Positions 44,437 to 54,914 of a stretch of DNA of 64,000 bases are shown one piece after another. The position numbers and the translations under genes are program-made. Below the pieces are notes generated by a model. That model did no database searches and was not told the DNA's origin. It saw only the letters and a list, made by a program, of their open reading frames with translations. Within the stretch, counting starts at the first letter, position 1, and each line of letters starts with the position of its first letter. Source of the DNA: Gnetum montanum. Taxonomy: Eukaryota > Streptophyta > Gnetopsida > Gnetales > Gnetaceae. The stretch is taken from assembly GCA_015680685.1 (NCBI GenBank), contig MNCI01014546.1, positions 23,084 through 87,083 of the forward strand, written 5' to 3'.

Positions 44437-46800
44437 ATGTCTCCTTCTTTGTACGAAAGCACTTCACTGCCTAGGTCTGAAACAGGAAACAATCAACAAC
44501 ATAATACACATGATGTTGATCCATCAGTCTCTCAACAGTTTTGAGTGGTATATATTCATCCCAATAAGTATATACCAAACTTCACCTTTATCCTCCATCA
44601 AGATGAAAAACTTTGTTAGTGAGACTTAGAAGGTAACATAGTGTTACCTCCCGATCGTTCAGTCCCAAGCATGCTTCTTCATGCTCTCACACGAATTGGC
44701 ATGCAACACTTACATGTAGAATATGTTGTGCAAGACCATGACTTAAGAGAATACCGTCCCATGAAGGCATAGCATCAAAGGGACATGCAACAAGAGAGAC
44801 ATCATAAGTCTTTGAAGGGTAAGTGGTCCCAAGATGTCCCACATGTCTTAAGCGAAAATGAGGATGGTGAACCTACCTCAGGCAGTCGCCCACATAACAA
44901 TGTTCCTTCCCTTGACTTTGGCCAAGCGATTGTGTATCAGAACCTTCATTCCACTATTCGTCACCCAGGTTCTGATACCTATAGGCACAAAGAGTCCAAA
45001 AAAGGGACACAGGCACATGATAAAGATGGACATTCTAATTGCAATCACGATCAAGGCTAAGACCACCGAAGAGAAGGTAGCAAACACTGTCATGGTGATG
45101 GTTCCCCTTCTTCTTCACCTTCATCATCCCCTTCACCCTCTCCTTCAATATCCAAATGCAGTCACAAAGAAAAAGACCATGGGGATAAAGGTAGGCAAAG
45201 CGGAAGTCATAAACGAAACAGCCAAGAAAGGGGACAAGGGCACTCTACAGACTCACAACATAGAAGAAGGGAGAGTAGGGAACAACGTAGGCATCATAGA
45301 CGCCATAGACGAGATGATCATGATGAACCCCTACTTGCTACTCGACGTATGTTAGACATAACTAAGGCTGTTAGAATTCCAACAAGGCACCAAAAAATAG
45401 TGGGATCAAGAGATTAGATATGAACAACATCCCACGATTTGAAGGGGGATACAACGCTGATCCTTAGAATCACTTACAAGCATTCTGTGATGTGTGTGCC
45501 TTACAAAACATAGAGAACGAATGGCAAAAACTTAAGTTGTTTCCACAGACACTAGTTAAAGAAGCGGAAAGCTAGTACCGATCCTTAGAACCTAAATATA
45601 TTCGTAGGTGGAGTACCATGTTAGAATTATTCAACGATAAGTACTAAACGTACTCCGAAGTGTCCAACCTGTGAAAGTAAATCCAAGGCTAGAAACGAGG
45701 ACATGAGCCCTTAGATGCCGCCATGGGCCAATATTATGCACTGTTACATCATTCTCCTAGCCATGGTTATTTGCAAATGGATCAACTGCGCCATCATGTA
45801 GATGGGCTTAGGCATGAAACGCGAAGAACCCTTGGGACTTATGCCCAAGGAAGACTATCCGAGCTTAGGTCCCATCAAATTCAAAGACTATTGGAGCAAG
45901 TTGCTAAGGAAGAAGGTGAGCTATGGAAGAGAGAAAGTGCAGAAGAGTATAACTGAGATCCTTCTCTCTAGAAGAGGGGAGTAAGATTTTGTGAGGATGA
46001 AGAAAAGTCACCACTCGAAGAGATGGTAAATAGGAAAACTTTGCCTATCCAAAAGTTGATATTAAAAGTATCAACAAAAGTAGACCAAATGTGGGATTCC
46101 CTAGATAATAGATTTCAAACTATTCTTAAAATAGTAGAGGAGTTTACAGAGCAAGGTAGTGATCATAAAAAAAGAAAGAAGAGAGAAATTGAACATGCAC
46201 ATAACAAGGGTAAGGGCAAAGTTTCCATCATCGAAGAGGTTGTGGATTTGGATACAAATAATGATAGTGGATGCGAGATATGCCAATATGACCATCCTAA
46301 GGGATGTTGCCCTATAATCTCACATCTGTAGGAGTCTGGGGTGTATGCACTGAACCCACAATTAAACAAAAGGCAACTACCCTAAAGGTTACTATATCCT
46401 CAAGGTAACCCAAGGCAATTCCACCAACCCTTAACATATTATCCAAGTAGAACTCCACCACAACCAATCAAGCAGTATCAATAGTGCCAATGCCCACAAT
46501 CATGGGGAATGCCACCACTAAGGCAATAGTATCCTTACCAGTAACCTGACCCATATGGATATTACGTGTAGCAGCCAGTCTCTCCACGTGACTCTACTAG
46601 TCACGTTACTCCTCAACCTTACTACCAAGCTCATGAGTATTATAGGACTCCTTCTCCTAGGGGTAATGTTCCACAAACATACCACCCTTCTCATTTGGCC
46701 ACATCTCTTCCACCAACAGCTCCATTACCACTTGCTCCAGCTATGAAGGGTGAAATCCCTACCTAGTCATAGCAACGTAATGCCACAAGGGCTATTAACT
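44437..46800 (+). pseudogene. gag: Element E gag (decayed)
   Basis: ATG 44437 (MSPSLYESTSLPRSETGNNQ in the first frame). Then a His/Lys/Asp-rich spacer, LDMNNIPRFEGGYNADP, MGQYYALLHHSPSHGYLQMD, TRRTLGTYAQGRLSELRSHQ, VNRKTLPIQKLILKVSTKVD and the zinc knuckle CEICQYDHPKGCCP (46279-46315), then a Pro/Tyr-rich tail and KKRPFFRTNSPTKP (46833-46870), which leads into protease. Several TAG stops and two or three frameshifts. Frame 46023-46331 is open across the knuckle. Confidence 0.88.
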
Positions 46801-46829
46801 CTCAACCTACTGTTGGTTCCAAGAACCAC

Positions 46830-47330
46830 ATGAAGAAAAGACCTTTCTTTAGAACCAACAGTCCAACCAAGCCCTTGCAATCACAAGTGGCTGATTCCTT
46901 AGATGCCTCAGTATCAATCAAAACTTCAAAGCCTCCTTTAACCCAACCACCACACTCAACACATACAGTCATGCTAACACATACTATCATCAATTGGATC
47001 AAAGCTAGCCATCTTTCTAGGAAATTCTCTGATCCTAGGAGTCCTCTGATATACTTAAAAATCGTTGGAAATGAATCATGTAAGGCTCTTTTGGATTCAG
47101 GTTTTGGTGTCAACTTGATTTCTCAGGAACTGTACAAAGCCTGGAACCTGCCTTCACTAAAAAAGAGTAACATCCATTTAGAGTTGGCCAACCAGTCCAT
47201 CATTGTCCCGTTGGGACTAGTGGAGGACATTGTCATCACTTTTTGTGAGTGGTCATCTCTAGCTGACTTCCTAGTGATTCAAATGAACAATAGTAAGGGG
47301 AACTTCCCAATCATAATGGGAAGAGCATAG
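46830..47330 (+). pseudogene. pr: Element E aspartic protease (open, 166 codons)
   Basis: TVMLTHTIINWIKASHLSRK, then SCKALLDSGFGVNLISQELY with intact DSG (47093-47101), VPLGLVEDIVITFCEW and GNFPIIMGRA before a TAG at 47331, where F reads GRAWLS. The fold-determining segments are all there; only the stop (TGG to TAG) cuts it. Function is maturation of Gag-Pol in the particle. Confidence 0.88.
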
Positions 47331-47990
47331 CTAAGCATATTTGACACGTGCCTAGGAATCCACGATCTTTCCCTAGAAATATCAAAGGAAGATACATTCA
47401 AAAAAATTGAGAAGAAGAAAGTTCCATGCATTACATACAGTGACACGGGGTGTAATTGTGTGCAAAGGTCATGGTTTGTGCACAATTTAGCACTGCCTGC
47501 ATGCAATCAATGTGCACAAGTGATCAACATACAAAGATGCATGTATGTAGCAGCCACACGACAGGAAAGCACCCAGTCGCTGATAGTTGATCAAGAAAGC
47601 AGTTCAATCATATGCATGGAACCAACTGAGGGTTTGACTTGCACTTACACTGATAACATAGATGCATTAGAGCAAGTCCACTGCCAACTTCCAAGCCTTA
47701 ACCTCAAAAATATCAACTAGGGAAAGTTGGAAATCCCTAAGAAGTTTAAGCAAGAGCCCCTTGAGCTGAAGCCATTACCCACCAGTATGGAATACACGTT
47801 CCTTAAAAATGGAAAATCAATAATTATTAATGCTAAGCTTGCTCCTCAACAAAAAGAAATACTGCTGAAGGTAATAAATAAATGGTTGAAAGCCTTTGCT
47901 TGGTCATATCCCAAATTAACTAGAATAGATCCTAGGATATGCCAACATAGGATTTATACTGACCCCTCCATGAAGCCTTGAAGAAAACTG
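47331..47990 (+). pseudogene. Element E protease-RT linker
   Basis: LSLEISKEDTFKKIEKKKVP, CNCVQRSWFVHNLALPACNQ, YTDNIDALEQVHCQLP, KKFKQEPLELKPLPTSMEYT, FLKNGKSIIINAKLAPQQKE and YPKLTRIDPRICQHRIYTDP. This 200-residue stretch is kept in the same order in C and F and belongs to the pol polyprotein before RT. Confidence 0.8.
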
Positions 47991-48720
47991 CAGAGGTGAT
48001 TGAACCTAAAGCTAAAGCAAGTAGTTAAGAAAGAAATTGAAACTCTTCTCAAGGTTGGGTTCATATACCCCATTGTTGATAGTGAATGGGTTAGCCCCTT
48101 AGTTATTGTGCCTAAAAAGAGAGGAAAATGGAGGGGGTGCATAGATTTTAGGCTACTAAATATGGCAACATTCAAATATCACTTTCCATTGCTAATTGTC
48201 AACCAAGTCTTAAACACCATCGCAGGGCATCGCTACTATTGTTTTCTGAATGGGTACAACCAAATACAAATAACCCTAGAAGACCAAGCTAAGACTACGT
48301 TCACCAGTCCTTGGGGAACATTTGCATACAAACAGATGTTGTTTAGCTTGTGCAATGCCCCTACAATGTTTCAACGATTAGTTCTAAGCATATTCCAACA
48401 GCAAATAGGAAATGGTGAGGAGGTCTTTATGGACGACTTCTCCACTTATGGAGCAAACTTTGATCAAGCCTTGGACCAGTTAGAGCAAGTGTTAAAAAGA
48501 TGTGTCGAAACCAATTTGAGGCTCAACTAGCAGAAAATACATTTGATGGTCCAACAAGGCATAGTACTAGGGCACAAAATCTCTAACATAGGGATATAGG
48601 TAGACCTCGAGAAAATCAAGGTTATCCAAGGAATTACTCATCAATCGGAAATTGTTAAAGATATTTGGTCATTCCTTGGACACACTGGCTACTATAGGAG
48701 ATTTATTAAGAACTTTTTAA
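47991..48720 (+). pseudogene. rt: Element E reverse transcriptase
   Basis: VVKKEIETLLKVGFIYPIVD, WVSPLVIVPKKRGKWRGCID, HRYYCFLNGYNQIQI (FLDGYSGYNQI in F, so DGYSG is shortened), TTFTSPWGTFAYKQML and the palm motif EVFMDDFSTYG (48420-48450) with both Asp kept. NLRLN is followed by TAG at 48528. A 176-codon open frame covers 48000-48530. The best RT of the window, but the loss in the fingers/palm region NGYNQI makes activity unlikely. Confidence 0.9.
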
Positions 48721-49240
48721 AGGTTTCCAAACCATTGGTGGAATTAACGAAAAAGGATGTACCTTTAGAATGGACTAGGAAATGCAAACTAGCTTTCCAA
48801 CTTCTGAAACAGAAGCTAGTAGAAACACCCATTCTACAAGCTCTTGACTGGTCTAAACCATTCCATATCATGACTGACACATCCAACTATGTCTTAGGAG
48901 TTTTACTTACACAATTAGATGACTAGAAACGTCCTTATTACATCCACTATGCAAGTAGAAGTATCGCTGGTGCACAACTTAACTACACTACCACAGAGCA
49001 ATAATTAATGACTATAGTGTTTGCACTAGAAAAATTTAGGAACTATGTCTTAGGCTATAAGGTATTCATACACATGGCTATAAGGTATTCATACACACGG
49101 ATCATAGTGCAATAAGGTTTCTAATGAATAAGCCAACAGTAAGCCCTCACATCATACAATGGCTTATAATATTACAAGAGTTTGATCTTACAATGATTGA
49201 TCATAAAGGCACAGAGAACGCAATTGCTGATCATTTATCT
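48721..49240 (+). pseudogene. rnh: Element E RNase H
   Basis: KVSKPLVELTKKDVPLEWTR, PFHIMTDTSNYVLGVLLTQL, YYIHYASRSIAGAQLNYTTT (TEQ then a stop where TEKEL is expected) and FRNYVLGYKVFIH. A 23-bp tandem duplication at 49053-49098 shifts the frame right after GYKVFIH. Ends with IDHKGTENAIADHLSRL-like sequence near 49240. Confidence 0.85.
49053..49098 (+). repeat. 23-bp tandem duplication in element E RNase H
   Basis: GGCTATAAGGTATTCATACA(CAT/CAC) twice in a row, 22 of 23 bases equal. Absent from C and F. Confidence 0.92.
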
Positions 49241-50570
49241 CGGTTGTGATGGGACAACAAAGAGGATGAGTATCCAATTTTTGATTATTTCCTAGATGAA
49301 CTCCTCTTTGCAAGTGTAGTAAATAATCAATCACCCACGGAGAAAAACTGGTACAATGGCATTCTTACCTATCTCCTTACCCAACAAATACCACAAGAGT
49401 TAAACCTTAAGAAGAAATAATAGTTTCTTCACTGAGCCAAGTACTTTATGGAGATCAATGGGCAACTTTACAAAGTGTGTCCTGATGGCTTGGTTCGATG
49501 GTGCATTCCCAATATAGACCAACTACGAGTTCTTCAAGATGCTCATGAGGGTCCTTGTGGGGGTCATTACATCAAGAGACAAACAACCATTAAGATCCTT
49601 CTTGCAAGATATTATTAGCCTACATTGTTTTGGGACGCCCATCATTTCATGCAATCTTGTGAGCACTATCAATGTGATGGGGGGATGACTGCTAGAATGA
49701 AGGGTCCACAATAATGGATCCAACCTTTAGAACCCTTCAACATTTGGGGAATTTATTTCATGGGCTTAATTACACCAATGTCCAATGGAAAAGCTTATAT
49801 TATTGTTACTATTGATTACCTTACAAAATGGGTAGAAGCTGTTGTTATTAAGGATTGTACATCATCTACAACTGCACGATTTCTTCAACAACAAATCATG
49901 AACAGGTTTGGTGTGCCTCGTGCACTTATTTCAAACAATGATACACACTTCATAGGTGCGAATTTTTGAAAATTAATACAATGCTTAGGGGTTGAGCACA
50001 AACTGACTACACCATACAACTCCCAAGAAAACGATCAAGCCGAAGTCACCAACAGGGAGATTATGAAGATATTGAAACAACTATTAGTAAGTTTAAGCGA
50101 GACTGGAGCACTAAACTGAGCGATGCTCTTTGGGCATACCGCTCCACATGGAAACTCCCTACAAGCTACTCTCCCTATGAGTTAGTGTATGGTAAATTAC
50201 CAATGCTTCCCATTTAAACTGAGCTCTATACACTATCCATGGCATGTAACCTCAACCTTGACCTTGATATTGCATAGAAACAACTGTTAGTAATCTTTAA
50301 CTTACTAGATGAAAATCGACTAGCTGCCCTATCATCTAACAAATTGCACAAGGCATCCAATAAACAACATCATGACCTAAGAATTAGAAAAGTTATATAT
50401 CAACTAGGAGATAAGGTTCTCTACTAGAATCCCAAACCTGTGCCATAATGTACCAAATTTCAAACACTGTGGGAAGGACCTTATATTATTTATGCAACTT
50501 TTCCTTCAAGGGCCATGACAATATACAAACCTGAGAGCCTGGATAAGAAGCTATTGATTAATGTGCAATA
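49241..50570 (+). pseudogene. int: Element E integrase (decayed)
   Basis: Zinc finger part with CEHYQCDGGMTARM (49660-49700), core WGIYFMGLITPMSNGKAYII (first Asp now Tyr), VTIDYLTKWVEAVVIKDCTS, FGVPRALISNNDTHF (second Asp now Asn) and NDQAEVTNREI (Glu kept), then WSTKLSDALWAYRSTWKLPT and SPYELVYGKLPMLP. Ends near 50570 with KPFHELRIAS. Two of three catalytic residues are lost. Confidence 0.88.
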
Positions 50571-50667
50571 AACCAAACCTTTCCATGAGCTTAGGATAGC
50601 CAGTACACATGCTGCCTCTGTTGGTGGACAACCCTGCTCACTATTTCAGATCTCCTCCTTCCAACTT

Positions 50668-50680
50668 AGTCGTGGGGGAG
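50668..50680 (+). promoter_or_regulatory. Element E first G-rich tract, after pol
   Basis: AGTCGTGGGGGAG about 100 bases after the last pol codon. Same place as in C, D and F. Confidence 0.75.
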
Positions 50681-50689
50681 ATAGCCACC

Positions 50690-52012
50690 TATGCTAACAG
50701 TTCTAGGCCCTCAGTTCTTTTTGAATTTTTGTTTTACATATTTTTATTTTACATGTTTTTGTTTTACACATATTTGTTTTACACATTTTTCTAACTTTTC
50801 TTATTTTTGTTTTACACCATCGTTCATATTTTTACTATTTCTTTGTTTGCTTGATTTACTTTTATTCATCATCCAATAAGTGCTCATAACAGTGGATTGA
50901 ATTATATCACATTGATTGCTAATGTTTCGTTTTTACATTTGAATTATGATGCTGATATTAAGGTATGGTTCTTTTGGTAAAACAGGCAATGAGTCCACAC
51001 TGTCCACTCATCCATACAACTCTATGGTCTCCTTTGGCTTGGAACTGTATAGTCCCCTTTTTCTAAGCAAACTTGTTAATAAATTGGTGGCTGGGTATTT
51101 TTCAAACCAAAGAAAGACTCAAAGGATGAAAAGGATGTGACTTGAAAGGGATTCAATGCATTTGTGTTGGCCATTCTCTTGGGTGCTTGGATGCTTTCTC
51201 TTGGGTTTTTCGCCATTCTACCATCAATCAAATATCAAGAAGCTAAGTGAATAAAAATAAGTCTTTGCATGGTGTGGTTCTCATGTAAAAAAATGAGAAT
51301 TAAAAGCACACCCCTTAGACATAATAAAGTAATATGTGCTACAAGCACTAGTTATGGCACTGGAAAGACATGTTACCCATGCCTGAAGGTTCCCTCTACC
51401 TAAGGCCATTTCTCACTTCCTGCTTCTATATCTCACTCTCCTTGGGATGGTGGTCCCTCTTTGTGGAGGCATTCTTGTTGCTTCAAGAGGATGGATTGGC
51501 CAAGTGTATTGATGTGAGGTCACTGAATGTGGTTGGTTTGAGTCTGGATTTGGAATGAGTTCTACTCAATTACATTAACCATGAAATACATAAGGGACTT
51601 TACACAATCTTGTTCTTAGGATTCCATTCCATTTTCTCCTCTCCATCTTTCTTCCCATTTTCCACCTCATTGTCGATTTTATCATTAATCCATTTTTTGG
51701 TTGATGCATTATTTTTATTTGTGAATTCTTGTGGGTAAGTTTTTAACTCTTGCTTCCAAATGACATTCCTAGAGCCTACGGAATCTTTGGTTTGTGGGTT
51801 TGTCAAGGCATAAAGGGCATGAACCTACTTTGGGGAGGACCCACTGGCATTCCTTTTTGGTGCAATTGTTAACTTCTTTTCCTTAAACATTTCTTGCAAT
51901 CAATCATTTCTTATTTCATCCCCATCCATGGCATCCATTTTATTGGTGTTGCTGTTGTTATTTTTTCCATCTTTCTTGTTCCTCATATTTTTCCATCTTA
52001 TAGCTACCAGAG
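50690..52012 (+). other. Element E spacer and possible leader exon
   Basis: No gene seen. T-rich TTTTGTTTTACA repeats (50730-50815), CTTTGCATGGTGTGGTTCTC (51264), GGAGGACCCACTGGCATTCC (51834). The last part, TAGCTACCAGAG, is the leader end before the splice site. The GTATAC/TATA block of C and F is not present. Confidence 0.55.
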
Positions 52013-52231
52013 GTTCACTCTTAGTCGTGGGGGCCCTGGAACAAATTTTTTAATTTTTCCCATTCTACTATTCTCCTAACCCCTAATCCTTGGTTAGTCA
52101 CCAGTAATAAATCTCTAAACCAGTTTCTACCATAATCACAACCCAGCCAATACGCTTCATATTGAGGCAAGGTATCAACTGCATTGTGATTTATCTACCC
52201 TTGCTTATTTGTGACTGTGTTGTGTGTGTAG
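52013..52231 (+). other. Element E intron relic with second G-rich tract
   Basis: CCAGAG|GTTCAC (weakened donor; GTAAGC in C) to TGTGTGTAG|ATG. The second tract TTAGTCGTGGGGGCC lies at 52021-52035. Confidence 0.6.
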
Positions 52232-52595
52232 ATGGTGATCATACAAATAATGGACTAGTCTTGGAGGAAGCACTCAGGATGAACCAAAACTAGAGCATTT
52301 ACGAAAGGAGCAAGTTTGGTGGCATGGCTAGGCATTGGCAGCAACACACTTCATCTTCTTTCTCTCTCTCTTTCTCTTCAAGCTACCAAATAAAGGCTTG
52401 GATGTCATTTATGTACGAGTGTTTACCACAATGGTCATGAACACTAATGTTGTAATATGCTTATTGATGCATTCACTGGGCATGTTGAGTCTATCATCCA
52501 ATTCCACCGTCACTTGTCATTTAGTCAATGATCCCATACCTTTCCAATATTTTGTAAGGAACTCGAGGACGAGTTTTCATTCAGTCATGGGGGTA
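52232..52595 (+). pseudogene. Element E short third ORF and polypurine tract
   Basis: ATG 52232 (MVIIQIMD then TAG). The best frame, 52335-52598, contains FFLSLFLFKLPNKGLDVIYV then RVFTTMVMNTNVVI, which matches D (37600-37500) residue for residue over two blocks. Hydrophobic, perhaps one membrane span. It overlaps the end of the element, including the polypurine tract TCAGTCATGGGGGTA at 52581-52595 before the LTR. No known family. Confidence 0.5.
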
Positions 52596-53400
52596 TGATG
52601 AACTATGATACCAGAGCCTAACATGTGATGTTGGATACCCGATATCGCGCCCTGCCTCATTTCCTATAAATAAAAGGCAGGAGCACTTGGTTTTGCAATA
52701 GATAGTTAGACCCTTAGTCGAACTCTTGCCTTTTCTCCCTCCCAGAGTTAGAATTATTTCTACGTACCTGTAGTAGGAGTCATAAAGTGAACGGATCTTT
52801 ATTCAAGCATTATGTACCTGAGCACACCTTGTGTACATCAATAAAGACAAACTTTATGATAAACCTTGTAGCATTTAGAATAGATTAATTAATGTTATTT
52901 GTAGTTATTTAATGCTTTTCTTAGTTAATTAATGTTCTCTCTCTCTCTCTCTCACCCTACAACTTTCCTAAGTAGGCATACACAGTATGATAACTTCAAG
53001 CATGCGTGTAATACTTGGTAACCCAGTAACGATTAGCGTTTGGTAATCCTAGTAGTGTTTCACTAGTTCAGGATGTGTACGGCAAGTGAAAACGAATACT
53101 AGTGTTAGGATTAATTAAAGCCTAGTTAATCAGTAGTTAAGTTAAATTAGTCACTTAGTTATCTCTCTCCTCCCTTATTAGCACAGGACACAAACACATA
53201 AAAGATATAAAAATCATATGCCTCAAGCTTACTTAACCATACAATAGTGACATACAGGTAAGCTTGGGAAGACAACAATTAACCAACCCAGTCTTGTTCC
53301 ACAAAGGCACATAAGCACTTAGTCCTTGGAATAGGACCAGATCATGCGTGAAATGCTTGTATTTGTATGGTTGAGTGTAGGGGTACCTTAGCACTCATCA
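52596..53400 (+). repeat. Element E 3' LTR
   Basis: TGATGAACTATGATACC...GCACTCATCA. The U3 lacks a 40-bp part present in the 5' LTR (CGATATCGCATCC...CGGAGCC), so one GATATC cluster was lost or gained. Confidence 0.95.
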
Positions 53401-53405
53401 ATGGT
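53401..53405. repeat. Target-site duplication of element E, right (atggt)
   Basis: ATGGT, identical to 43448-43452. Confidence 0.92.
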
Positions 53406-53858
53406 TTTTCTGTCAATCGCAACGTCACGTATGCAACATCAAGGCATTTACCCAAAGTCTATAAATACCAAGCCTGAGCTCTAGTTTTCACAATCATTCA
53501 ATCATAGTTTTAGTTTTCAATTTTCAATTAAGGTAACAAATCTCTTACTGTTTCTTTTCCTCAAAGTTAGAATATTCTTTGAGTGCCTACAAAAGGATTC
53601 TAAAGTATGTACAGTTCTTGTTCGAGCATTGATGTACCTAAGCACATCATTATGACGACAATAAAATGAACTCTTTTGATAATCATTGCAGCACTGAGAA
53701 TAGATTAATATTTTCTTTAATGCATTTTAATTTCTTGCTTTTTAATTTAATGCATTTAAATTAAGTGATTTATTTCCAACTGTTAATAAACACGAGCAAA
53801 ACCACTTCAAGCATTCATATAGTACTTGGTAACCCAACAACACTTAACATTTAGTAGC
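53406..53858 (+). repeat. LTR G, continuing; truncated by element F
   Basis: TATAAATA at 53460, a split R region with AATAAAATG, then ACTTGGTAACCCAACAACAC and AACATTTAGTAGC where F starts. The U5 end is missing. The sequence is clearly related to, but the most diverged among, the Athila-like LTRs, which agrees with its being older than E and F. Confidence 0.8.
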
Positions 53859-54749
53859 TGATGAAGTGCTAACCAGTTGATGCATCGACTGGGCCACGTA
53901 TACGGGGCCCTGTATACGCAACCGCATCGACACGGCCCCATTGACACATCTGTCCATGCATCTACGTGGCCTCGTTTACGCAGTGCCTATTCTAGCCTAT
54001 AAATAAGTGTGCTTCTGCCACACTTAGGTATCTTTTTTGGCAGTTGTAGCAAAGCTCTTGTAGTTTGTTTCCACGAGAGTTAGAATATTTTCCAAGTCCC
54101 CGCAATAGGTGTGAGAAAGGTGTCCAGCTATTTATTCAAGCACTAATGTACCTGAGCCCATTGGTATGATCGGTAATAAAGATGAGCTTTTCAAGCATTC
54201 CTTGCAGCAATTGCACTTAGTCATTTGAGCATTTAATAGTTTAATATTTCTATGCTTTAATAATTCCTTAAGTTTTCATTGTTATTACTTTAATCATCAT
54301 CACTCTTTTATAGGTTGTAAAGACCATAAGTACGACCATCTCAAACGTAAACCCAATGACGCTTAACGTCTGGTAACCTAGTAGTGGTTAGGGGATGCTC
54401 AGAATGTCCATAGAAGATGGGATCAGATACTTATGCTAGGATGAGTTAAGAGATAGATTAGGATAATTATAGATTAAGTAATATTCCATTCCTTACATTT
54501 CATTTCAAGAATTAGACGCTAGAAGATAAAGTGAAAAAGCCATAAAAATCATTTGCCTTAATCTCACTTAACCATTGCAATCAAAACATCACAAATGAGG
54601 TTGGGAAGACAACGATCGTTCTAACACAGGGTTTTGCTAGTTAGGGGTTGGCGTATGTGAAGTGCTTACAGTCTAAGAAATTCGACCAAGTCACGTGTGA
54701 ATGCCTATGATTCACATGGTTGGGCGTAGGGGTACCTAGCCACTCATCA
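53859..54749 (+). repeat. Element F 5' LTR
   Basis: TGATGAAGTGCTAACC...CCACTCATCA. U3: inverted words CGTATAC...GTATACG (about 53898-53920), CGGCCCC, ACGCAGTGC, TATAAATAAG (about 53998). AATAAAGATG near 54173; twin GTAAC words in U5. Confidence 0.92.
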
Positions 54750-54770
54750 TTGGCACTGTTTCTGAGGAAC
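54750..54770 (+). promoter_or_regulatory. Primer binding site of element F
   Basis: TTGGCACTGTTTCTGAGGAAC, a decayed tRNA-Asp-type site. Confidence 0.78.
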
Positions 54771-54914
54771 TATTAGTCTTACATGCATCATCTAACCCTA
54801 GCAAAATTATCATTCACATTGTTGAAATGGACCCAGGATAGTAAAATCTATACACGCTAGGTGGTCTAAGTAAAAAGTAAGGTACACTAATTAGTGGATT
54901 ATCTAACATCCACA

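Larger units (their letters stand above)
43453..53400 (+). mobile_element. Element E: complete Athila-like retrotransposon
   Basis: 9948 bp with both LTRs (846 and 805 bp), a perfect 5-bp duplication, primer site TTGGCGCCATTTCCGGGGA, gag, protease with intact DSG, RT with intact FMDDF, RNase H, integrase, three G-rich tracts, intron relic and short third ORF. It is the best-preserved copy, though stops and frameshifts break every gene. LTRs differ at very roughly one base in twelve by eye, mainly transitions. Confidence 0.95.
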
